Shown here in pieces: positions 7,945 to 16,500 of a DNA stretch of 64,000 bases (the stretch's first letter is position 1; each line of letters opens with the position of its first letter). Position numbers and translations under genes: made by a program. Source of the DNA: Seohaeicola saemankumensis (GTDB lineage: Bacteria > Pseudomonadota > Alphaproteobacteria > Rhodobacterales > Rhodobacteraceae); assembly GCF_020171285.1 (NCBI RefSeq), contig NZ_JAIUZI010000013.1:1-64000 (forward strand), read 5' to 3'. The notes under the pieces were generated by a model that saw only the letters and a list, made by a program, of their open reading frames with translations, did no database searches and was not told the origin of the DNA.

Positions 7945-8994
7945 ATGAACATTCTGAAAGGCGCTCTCGTCGCCGGGCTGCTGGCCGTGCCAGTACACGC
8001 ACAGGAGACGATCAACCTGACCGTCGCATCAAGCCACCCGACCGTGGTGCCGTGGGTCGGCATGATCAAGTCGCATTTCATGGCAAGAACGGATGAAATC
8101 CTTGCCGAAAGCGGCAACTACAAGATCGAATGGAACGAGGCTTTCGGCGGCCAGCTTTACAAGGCCAACGCGACGCTCACCTCGGTCGAGGAAGGCATCA
8201 CCGACGTCGGCTGGGTCTTCTCCTTTCTCGAGCAGGCCAAGCTGCCGCTCAGCCAGGCGTCGTCCAATGCGCCGTTCTCCACCTCAAACCCGGCGCTTCA
8301 GCTCGAGGTGCACCAGGAACTGCTGGAAACCAACGACGCCTTCCGGAACGAATGGGAACAGCACAACCTCAAGGTTCTCGGGCTCACCGGCACAGATCTC
8401 TACGACATCTATCTCAAGGAACCGATCACCGGTATCGACGACATCGAGGGGATGAAGATTTCCGCGCCGGGCGTGCTGGGCAGCTGGCTGCGCGGTACCG
8501 GGGCCAACGCCGTCGATGGCGCCCTGACCACCTACTACACCGACGTGCAGACCGGCGTGTCGGATGGCGCGCTGACACTGGCTCTGGGTGCGTTGCCGAT
8601 CAAGCTCTACGAGGTGGCCCCCTACATCAACCGCTTTGACGCGGGCGGCGCATTTTCCGGCGCGGTCGCGATCAACCGCGACTCGTGGGACGGCCTGCCC
8701 GAAGAGGTGCAGAATGCCATGATCGAGGCCGGCAAGTACTATACCGAAGCGCACGGCAAGGACCTCGTCGAACGGCACGAGTTCGCGCTGAACAAGATGG
8801 TCGAAATGGGCGCCACCATCGTCGACATGCCCGAGGGCGAACTGGTCAAGTGGGTCAACAAGATGCCCGACGTCGCCAGTGACTGGGCCACCCCGCTGGA
8901 AGAGCGCGGCATCCCCGCCAAGGCGTTCCTCGCCGCCTACCTCGAAGGCCTGCGGTCCCGTGGCGAAACGCCGGCCCGCAACTGGGATCAGTAG
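7945..8994 (+). CDS. TRAP transporter periplasmic solute-binding protein (DctP family)
   Basis: 349 residues from ATG 7945 with GGGAGGAA 7 nt upstream. A Sec signal peptide ends near VPVHAQ (residue 19-20). The body has the DctP layout, with the LTGTDLYDIYLKEPI hinge region, the ALTTYYTDVQTGVSDG segment and the long C-terminal helix. The family binds organic acids in the periplasm and hands them to the DctQM permease. The next two genes are its permease, so the set is complete. The ligand is unknown; an aromatic or dicarboxylic acid fits the operon. Confidence 0.88.
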   Translation: MNILKGALVAGLLAVPVHAQETINLTVASSHPTVVPWVGMIKSHFMARTDEILAESGNYKIEWNEAFGGQLYKANATLTSVEEGITDVGWVFSFLEQAKLPLSQASSNAPFSTSNPALQLEVHQELLETNDAFRNEWEQHNLKVLGLTGTDLYDIYLKEPITGIDDIEGMKISAPGVLGSWLRGTGANAVDGALTTYYTDVQTGVSDGALTLALGALPIKLYEVAPYINRFDAGGAFSGAVAINRDSWDGLPEEVQNAMIEAGKYYTEAHGKDLVERHEFALNKMVEMGATIVDMPEGELVKWVNKMPDVASDWATPLEERGIPAKAFLAAYLEGLRSRGETPARNWDQ

Positions 8995-9002
8995 GTCTTG
9001 CG

Positions 9003-9557
9003 TTGACGGACGAACCCAAACCCATCGCTCCCCCGGTCGGGGGAGTGAAAGAAAGCGGTCTCGAGCGGGCATGGCATCGCCTGGTCGAGGCCTCCGCCGC
9101 CCTTGGCACGGTACTGATCGGTGTTCTGATGCTGATCATCTGCGCCGACATCGTCGCGCGGAATGTCATGGGCGCGTCTCTGCCGCTCGTCTCTGAGGCG
9201 GGCGCACTGCTCGTTGTGACGCTCGTCGCGCTGCAACTGGCCGCCACCGTCCGCGCCGGCAGGCTTGCCCGGACAGAGGTTTTCATTGTTCCGCTGGAAC
9301 GCAAACGCCCGGTGCTCGGCGCGATCCTGAACGGGCTCTTCGATCTCACCGGCGCCGTGATCCTCGGGATCATCGCCTGGGCCTCGATCCGCGTCGTTCA
9401 GAAAGACCTTGCCGCGGCCGAGTTCATCGGCGTCCCCGGTCTGGCGACCCTGCCCACTTGGCCGTTCCGAGTGCTCATCCTCGCCGGTTTCGCCATTGCA
9501 GCGGTTGAATTCGCCGTCCGCGTCATCGCGGCGCTGAAAATGGGAGTACGCAGGTGA
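9003..9557 (+). CDS. TRAP transporter small permease (DctQ family)
   Basis: 184 residues from a TTG at 9003, 8 nt after the dctP-like stop; a weak TAGGT precedes it. Four transmembrane segments are visible, at about residues 35-55, 70-90, 115-135 and 148-170, matching the DctQ topology. It ends in a 4-nt overlap (GTGA) with the large permease gene, indicating translational coupling. It anchors the large subunit and the binding-protein interface in the inner membrane. Confidence 0.85.
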   Translation: MTDEPKPIAPPVGGVKESGLERAWHRLVEASAALGTVLIGVLMLIICADIVARNVMGASLPLVSEAGALLVVTLVALQLAATVRAGRLARTEVFIVPLERKRPVLGAILNGLFDLTGAVILGIIAWASIRVVQKDLAAAEFIGVPGLATLPTWPFRVLILAGFAIAAVEFAVRVIAALKMGVRR

Positions 9558-10864
9558 GCCCGTTTGAAATCGGCGCAATCGCCATCGCCGTGCTGATTGT
9601 TTTGATCCTGATCGGCATGCCTATCGGCCTGGGGATGCTCGCAACCTCCTTTGCCGGTGTCGCCCTGATCCGCAACGATACCGTCGCGGTCCGTATGATG
9701 ACGCAGGTCGCCAACGACAGCCTCGAAGAATACCTCTTTGCCGTCGTTCCGCTCTTTGTCCTGATGGGCCTTCTGGTGACGGTTTCGGGGGTCGGCAAGG
9801 ACACGTTCGACGTGTTCCAGAAACTGCTCCGGCGCATCACCGCCGGGCTGGGTGTTGCCACCGTCTTTGCCAACGCGGTTTTTGCTGCGATCACAGGCAT
9901 TTCCATTGCCTCGGCCACCGTGTTCAGCCGCATCGCGGTGCCGGAAATGCGCCGCCATGGCTATACCAACCGCTTTGCCACCGGCGTCGTCGCGGGGTCC
10001 TCGGTGCTCGGGATGCTGATCCCGCCGTCGCTCCTGATGATCGTCTACGCCGTTCTTGCCGAACAGTCCGTGGGCCGCATGTTCCTTGCCGGCGTCGGAC
10101 CCGGTCTGCTGCTGGCGCTTGCCTTCACGGTGACGATCATGCTGCTCACCACCACCCGCCGCGACTTTGTGTTCGAAACCGGGGACGAGGCGGTCTACGA
10201 CGACATCGGGGCGTGGGACATCCTGCGCAAGTCCGTCCCGATCCTGTCGCTGATGATCCTCGTGCTCGGCGGGCTCTATGGCGGTTTCCTGAACCCGACA
10301 GAGGCCGGCGCGGCCGGCGCCTTTGGCGCGCTGGTCATCGCGCTGATGCGCGGATCGCTGGACCGCCGGACCCTCTGGCGACTGCTGGTGGAAACCGGCC
10401 AGATCACGGTCTCTGTCCTGTTCCTGATCCTCGCCGCGACCTTCTTCAGCCGCATGCTCGCGCTGTCCGGTGTGCCCCGCGAACTGGCCGAATTCTTTCT
10501 GTCGGGCAACATCGGCCCCTACGGGTTCCTGCTTGTCTACATCCTGCTGATCATCGCGCTGGGGTGTCTGATCGATTCCATCTCCATCATGCTGATCGTC
10601 CTGCCGATTGCCCTGCCGGTGGCCGATGCCGCCGGGCTCGACCTGATCTGGTTCGGCGTGATTACGGTGATCGCGGTGGAAATCGGGCTGCTGACCCCGC
10701 CCTTTGGTCTGTCGGTCTACACGATCAAATCCGCCATGGATGACCCCGACCTGAAGGTCGGCGAAATCTTCCGGGGCGCTGTTCCTTTCATCTTTGCGAT
10801 GCTGGCGACGCTCCTGATCATCATCCTTGCCCCCTCAACGGCCACATGGCTGGCCCGGCTCTGA
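9554..10864 (+). CDS. TRAP transporter large permease (DctM family)
   Basis: 436 residues with a GTG start overlapping the small-permease stop by 4 nt. It is very hydrophobic, with about eleven to twelve membrane segments, and carries the repeated DctM blocks (IGMPIGLGMLATSF, FPLFVLMG-like PLFVLMGLLV, AGSSVLGMLIPPSL, GLLTPPFGLSVY). It is the sodium-coupled translocation subunit of the importer encoded from 7945. It is followed after 16 nt by the FMN reductase gene, so the transporter sits inside the catabolic operon. Confidence 0.9.
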   Translation: MSPFEIGAIAIAVLIVLILIGMPIGLGMLATSFAGVALIRNDTVAVRMMTQVANDSLEEYLFAVVPLFVLMGLLVTVSGVGKDTFDVFQKLLRRITAGLGVATVFANAVFAAITGISIASATVFSRIAVPEMRRHGYTNRFATGVVAGSSVLGMLIPPSLLMIVYAVLAEQSVGRMFLAGVGPGLLLALAFTVTIMLLTTTRRDFVFETGDEAVYDDIGAWDILRKSVPILSLMILVLGGLYGGFLNPTEAGAAGAFGALVIALMRGSLDRRTLWRLLVETGQITVSVLFLILAATFFSRMLALSGVPRELAEFFLSGNIGPYGFLLVYILLIIALGCLIDSISIMLIVLPIALPVADAAGLDLIWFGVITVIAVEIGLLTPPFGLSVYTIKSAMDDPDLKVGEIFRGAVPFIFAMLATLLIIILAPSTATWLARL

Positions 10865-10880
10865 ACAAGAAAGTCACGAC

Positions 10881-11408
10881 ATGCCCAACATCCTCCTTAT
10901 CCCCGGCAGCCTGCGCGCGGCGTCCTCGTCCCGCGCCTTTGCGCGCGCCATCGCGGACCGGCTCGCCGATCGCGCCGCCTTCTCTGTCGCCGACGTCGGC
11001 GCGTTGCCCCACTACAACGCCGATGTCACCGACGACCCCGAAGTCCGCGCCTTTGTCGATCAGGTCGGCGGCGCCGATGGCATTGTCTTTGTCACGCCCG
11101 AGTACAATTACAGCGTGCCCGGCGTCCTGAAGAACGCCATCGACTGGGCCTCGCGTCCCGCCTATGCCTCGGTCTTCAAGGACAAGCCGTGTTTCGTGGC
11201 GACGGTTTCGGGCGGCGTGCTCGGCGGTGTTCGTGCCCAGGCACATCTCAAGTACATCCTGAACGGCATGCTGGCGCGGGTGCATACCGGCAAGGAGGTG
11301 ATCGTCGCCATGGCCAATGCCAAGGTGCAGGACGGCGCCTTCAGCGACGAAGACACCCTCGCCTTTGCCGAAGCCGAAATCACTTCCTTCCTCGCCGGAT
11401 TGGGCTAA
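10881..11408 (+). CDS. NAD(P)H-dependent FMN reductase
   Basis: 175 residues with a flavodoxin-like fold. The FMN phosphate loop GSLRAASSSR lies at residues 8-17, and the family signature PEYNYSVPGVLKNAIDW at about 75-91, as in azoreductase/SsuE/ChrR-like reductases. It delivers reduced FMN to a partner or reduces quinones directly. No flavin-dependent monooxygenase is encoded in this operon. A quinone-reducing role next to the dioxygenase, or a partner encoded elsewhere, are both possible. Confidence 0.85.
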   Translation: MPNILLIPGSLRAASSSRAFARAIADRLADRAAFSVADVGALPHYNADVTDDPEVRAFVDQVGGADGIVFVTPEYNYSVPGVLKNAIDWASRPAYASVFKDKPCFVATVSGGVLGGVRAQAHLKYILNGMLARVHTGKEVIVAMANAKVQDGAFSDEDTLAFAEAEITSFLAGLG

Positions 11409-11445
11409 CGTCTGCCCACCGGCCCCAGCCAGAACGGAGCGCCCC

Positions 11446-12291
11446 ATGCGGCTTGTCAGCTTTACCCGCCCCGACGAAACCCCGACCTATGGCACCGCCG
11501 TGGGCGAAACGGTGCGTGACGCCGGCCGGGTTCTGTCCGACCGTTACCCGGATCTGAAATCCGTGATCGCCGCCGGCGCGGTGGGCGACCTCGCAGATGT
11601 CGGCGACGAGATCCCGCTTGATGCCGTCACCCTGCTGCCGCCGGTCCCCAACCCCGAAAAGATCCTATGCATCGGGCTGAACTACCTGCCCCACATCATC
11701 GAATCCGGCCGCCCGCATCCGCAGTACCCGTCGATCTTTACCCGCTACCCCGCGTCGATCGTCGGCCACAACGTGCCCATCGAACGCCCCCGCGCCAGCC
11801 GGGAATTCGATTACGAGGGCGAACTGGCCTTGGTCATCGGCAAGGACGGGCGGCACATCGCTGAAGACGCCGCATGGGATCACATCGCGGGCTACGCCTG
11901 CTTTAACGAAGGTTCGGCGCGCGACTACCAGAACCACACGACGCAGTTCTGGCCGGGCAAGAGCTTTGAACGGTCGGGGTCCATGGGGCCATGGCTGGTC
12001 ACCCCGGACGAGGTCGGCGACATCCGCGACCAGACGCTGACGACCCGGGTGAACGGCGCCGTCGAACAACACGCACCCATTTCCGACCTCGCCATCGGCA
12101 TCCCTGAAATCATCGCCTACGCCTCGACCGTCCTGACCCTGCGCGCAGGGGACATCATCGTCACCGGTACCCCCGGCGGCGTCGGGCGTTACCGCGACCC
12201 GCAGCTGTTCCTCGAACCCGGCATGACGGTGGACGTGGAGATCACCAATGTCGGCACCCTGCACAACAGCGTCATCGACGAACGACACTAA
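11446..12291 (+). CDS. Fumarylacetoacetate hydrolase-family protein
   Basis: 281 residues from ATG 11446. An N-terminal lid of about 70 residues precedes the FAH barrel that starts at KILCIGLNY. Metal ligands are recognisable in DYEGELALVIG, with the flanking CFNEGSARDYQ and TGTPGGVG loops. The family includes acylpyruvases, oxaloacetate decarboxylases, 2-hydroxymuconate-path decarboxylases/hydratases and fumarylpyruvate hydrolases. In this operon it would hydrolyse or decarboxylate an oxo-acid made downstream of ring cleavage. The exact reaction is open. Confidence 0.85.
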   Translation: MRLVSFTRPDETPTYGTAVGETVRDAGRVLSDRYPDLKSVIAAGAVGDLADVGDEIPLDAVTLLPPVPNPEKILCIGLNYLPHIIESGRPHPQYPSIFTRYPASIVGHNVPIERPRASREFDYEGELALVIGKDGRHIAEDAAWDHIAGYACFNEGSARDYQNHTTQFWPGKSFERSGSMGPWLVTPDEVGDIRDQTLTTRVNGAVEQHAPISDLAIGIPEIIAYASTVLTLRAGDIIVTGTPGGVGRYRDPQLFLEPGMTVDVEITNVGTLHNSVIDERH

Positions 12292-12337
12292 CATCGGACC
12301 GCGTGCGACAGCGCGCACTCAACAAGGAAGGCTCAAC

Positions 12338-13312
12338 ATGGCACGCACCATCATCATCGAGACAGCCGGCGGCCCGGAGAACATGAAACTCGCGGACCTC
12401 TCTGTCGGCGACCCCGGACCGGGAGAGATCCGCATCCGCCACATGGCCTGCGGGCTGAACTTCATCGACGTCTACCAGAGAACCGGCCTCTATCCGCTGG
12501 AACTGCCCCACGCGCTGGGCATGGAAGCTGCCGGCATCGTAGAGGCAGTCGGCGAAGGGGTGACTCATCTGAAAGAGGGCGACCGTGCCGCCTATGCCTC
12601 GATGCCGCCCGGCGCCTACTCCGAGGCCCGCGTCATGCCCGCCGCGCAGGTCTGCCCGCTGCCCGACGAGATTTCCTTTGAAGAGGCGGCCTCGATCATG
12701 CTGCAGGGTATGACAGTGGAGTACCTATTCCACCGGACCACACCGATTGCAAAGGGCGACAGCGTCCTGTTTCACGCCGCCGCAGGTGGCGTCGGCCTGC
12801 TCGCCTGCCAGTGGGCCCGGTCCGAAGGCATCGAATTGATCGGCACCGCCGGTTCGGACGAGAAATGTGCCCTCGCAAAAGAAGCAGGCGCGGCGCACGT
12901 CATCAACTACAGCAAAAACGACTTTGTTGAAGAGGTGAAAGGGATCACCGGCGGCGCGGGCGTGGACGTCGTGATGGATGGCGTCGGCAAGGATACGTTT
13001 GACGGCTCGCTCGACTGCCTGAAGCCGCTGGGCATGATGATCTCCTTTGGCAATGCCTCAGGCCCGGTGCCGCCGGTCAACCTTCTGACACTCGCCCAAA
13101 AAGGATCGCTGAAAATGACGCGGGCGACACTTTTCACGCACCTTGCCGATCACGCGAAGTGTCAGGAAATGGCAAAACATCTGTTCTCAAAAGTCATTTC
13201 CGGCGATGTCCGGGTCAACATCGGGCAACGCTTCCCGCTGGAACGGATCGCCGATGCGCACAAGGCACTGGAAGCGCGACAAACCACCGGTTCCACGATC
13301 ATCACGCTCTAG
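12338..13312 (+). CDS. NADPH:quinone oxidoreductase (zeta-crystallin-type MDR)
   Basis: 324 residues, the size of E. coli QorA. The catalytic fold opens with NFIDVYQRTGLYP, then ALGMEAAGIVEAVG and a Rossmann site HAAAGGVGLLACQWA (about residues 147-161) with a following GSDEKCALAKEAGA that fits NADPH. There are no zinc-binding Cys clusters, so it is the QOR branch. It is the last gene of the rightward operon and faces the CHAT gene. It may reduce a quinone formed from the diol substrate. Confidence 0.85.
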   Translation: MARTIIIETAGGPENMKLADLSVGDPGPGEIRIRHMACGLNFIDVYQRTGLYPLELPHALGMEAAGIVEAVGEGVTHLKEGDRAAYASMPPGAYSEARVMPAAQVCPLPDEISFEEAASIMLQGMTVEYLFHRTTPIAKGDSVLFHAAAGGVGLLACQWARSEGIELIGTAGSDEKCALAKEAGAAHVINYSKNDFVEEVKGITGGAGVDVVMDGVGKDTFDGSLDCLKPLGMMISFGNASGPVPPVNLLTLAQKGSLKMTRATLFTHLADHAKCQEMAKHLFSKVISGDVRVNIGQRFPLERIADAHKALEARQTTGSTIITL

Positions 13313-13507
13313 ACGTGTCAGACCAACTCGCCCCGAGACGAAACCGGAGGCTCAACACCTGGCAAACCGGATCAAGACGCTTGGCCTTTGATGCGGTACG
13401 CCGGGGTGTTGCTTGATGCCCGCTGCAAACCCGCGAAGGCGCTGACGCGGTTTGAAACCGGTGTCTGACCATTGGCACCGCATTCCGGAAACCGCGGGTG
13501 CGCGCGG

Positions 13508-16500
13508 TCAATTCGAAGCGGGAACGCCAACGACCACGAACGGCGCCCAGTATGACGGGTGCGCCTCGGGGGCGCCTTTGGGCGCCCGCGCCAACCGTTC
13601 CATGGCCCGGCGCATCGCCTCGGCCGACGATATCCCCCTGCCCTCGATGCGCGTCCGCACTGCGGTTGTGGTTATCTCGGTCGCAGCGCGGTCATCCACC
13701 GGCCAGTGCGACACCAGCAGCGATTTCGCCCCGGCGTGGAAAAAGCCACGCGCCAAACCGCTCAGCCCGGCCGCATCTGCGCTGTCACCGGCTGCCGTGT
13801 CGCAAGCGGACAGGATTACCCAATCCGCGTCGAGATCCAGCATCGCGGCTTCGGAGGCGGTCAGCAAGCCATCGTCGATCCGCAAATCCGCTTGGGTGAG
13901 GTCAGCCGGGGTCGTTTGCGCGGCGGACGCACCGATAACGCGGGCTTGGTCCTGCGGAGGGGACAGGGCCAGGGCCGGTTCAGCCAGGCCGTTGAAGGCC
14001 CCTGCCAGGAGCCCATGCGTGGCAAACAACACCACCGATGCCTGCCTGAGCGCTCCGGAATCGCTCAGGCTCGCGAGGCGGGTTTCGTTGGCATCGGTCC
14101 CCATCAGAATGCTGTCTTCGGGGCTTCCGAACGCCGCGCGCATGGCAAGTATCTCTTCGCGCGTTCCCGGCAGCCTTGGCAGGCGTTTCACGCTGTCCAG
14201 CCGCCCGACCCCGCCGTCGAACACGTCGGACGCATCGGGCAAGGCCCGGCTGCCGTCCGGTGCCCCCTCGAAGGCCGGGTCGCCAATGCCGAAAAAGCGT
14301 GCCCGGTCCGGGCCGGCTTCTGCCTCGGCCCGGTCACGGCCCGCGGCCCGAAGGCTGCGCAATGCGGCCACGTTGGGCAGCAGCGAAATGGATTTCTGAA
14401 CCCCCAGCCAGCTATCGGCGCTGGGCAGGGCGCCGGATGGCGCGCCGGTGACCGGCATACCGTTGACCAGCGCCGCGAAAGGCAGGCTTAGCAGACCGTC
14501 ATAGGGCACCACGATCCATTCCTGCTTGTCCGCTATGCGCGCCGCGATCCTGGGGGCGCCAAAGAGCGAGTTGTAAAGCTCGCGGGCCAGATCGGCGTTG
14601 AAACCCCGGCTGAAGTCCTCCGTTAGTGCCATCGCGCCGCGCGACGGGCCGCGCCCGCTTAACCCATTGTGAAACGTCCCGATTTTCCGCTCCAATTCGG
14701 TCCGGGTCTGAAAGGTCAACGCCCAGTCCGCGCCTTCGTTGGTGATGGCCCAGACGATACCGACCAAGCCCTCGGTACCCGGTGTCACGACAATCAGCGC
14801 CTCGTCTTCACCAAGCAGACCGTTCGTTCCCGCGCCGCGAATATCGGCAATCGCGACCGGAGCCGGGTTCATGAGGTGCAGCACATCAGGATGTTCGGCT
14901 TGCAGGCGCTGGCGGGCCGCCGAGAACCGCGCGATCAGCTCACCGCGCTCTTCGAACAGCGCCTGTCGCCGGGCCAGCGACCGGTCTTCGTCAAGATCGC
15001 TACGCGCCATCAAATCAATCAGCGCGACATCGATATGGGTCTGGCGGCGTTGCGCGGCCTCCAGTTCGGCCATGATCGCGCCGGCTCCGGAACGGGCCGC
15101 CACACGGCGTGCGATGGACCGCGACAGGGCGCTGGCAGAGCCGATTTCGCGCCCACGCTGAACGGCCTGGAATGCCTCGTCCATCAGGACGGCACTGTCC
15201 ATTCCCCCGTCGGACCTCAGGTGGGCCGAAAACGCGGCCAGCGCGAACAGGTCCCCGGTCAGTGACAGTTCGGCGGCGGCGGCCTCTTTCGTGTCCTCGA
15301 CCGAAGGCCGCGCGGTGATGTCCAGTTCCGGTCGTGACAGGATGGCCCGCGTCATCGCCATGACCTCGTCCCACAACTGCAGGTCGGCCGACAGGAATGC
15401 CAGGTTTCTCATCCGCAGCAAAGTGGATGAATGACCATCGCCCAGCGACGCCCGGCTCAGTTCCAGAACGCCCGACAAACGGCTGTGCGCGGCCTTCAGC
15501 TGACCGCCTTGACGTTCGTAAACGGCGGCGTTCGCCTGCGATATGAGTGTTTGTGGATGCGCCGCGCCAAGCTGCGTTTCGGCAATGCCGACGCTGCGGA
15601 GTTGATAGTCCAGGGCGGTTGCGGCGTCCCCCTTGGCGCTGTGCAGCAAGGCAAGGTTGTTATAGACACCCATCAGTTCCGGATGATCGGGCGAAAGCAT
15701 CTTCGTCCTGGTCTCCAGGCTCTGGAGAAGCAGCGTCTGGGCCTCGTCATAATGTCCCAGCTTGGTCAGAAGCCCGGCAAGCGTGCTGGCCATCTTGGCC
15801 ACAACAAGGTGGTCCGGCCCATGGATTTCGACAGCCAGCGCGTGGGCGCGGCGGTAGAGCGCCAAAGCCTCCTGTCTGCGGCCCTGAGCGGCCATCGTTT
15901 CGGCGAGAAGTCCCAGACTGTTCAGCATGTCGGGATGCGACCGGCCCAGCGCGGCCTCTCTCAGGATCAGAACGTCCCGCAATTCACGCTCTGCTTCTGC
16001 GGGGCGGCCAAGGACCAGAAGCGTGGCGGACAGGTTGCTGCGCACACGCAACGTTTCGGGGGCGTCCGGGCCGTGCACGCGGGCCATGGCATCCGCCACC
16101 TGCCGGTATTGCGCCGCCGCGGCCTCATAATGACCTTGCGCTTTCTTCAGCGCGGCAACCGCGGTCAAGGTGATCAGCGTGTCGCCGTGATCCGGCCCCA
16201 GCAAGCGTTGCTGCCGCGCCAACGCGTCGGTCAGCAAGGCATCGGCCAGGTCAAACTGGCCATTCCAAGTCAGGACCTTTGCAAGGTTGACCTGCGTTAT
16301 CAGAGTGGCTTCGGCATCCGGGCCGTTGGCGGCGCGGCCCGCCTCGTATGCGGCGCGGTACATGATCTCGGCCTCGGCCATGTTACCAGCCTTCTCCAGC
16401 GCGAAACCAAGGTTGTTCTTGGCGGCGAGAACCGCGTCCGACGTGGGATCGAACGCCGCTTCAAGACGGTCGTGCAGAACTCCGAACGCCTCTGCCGCCT

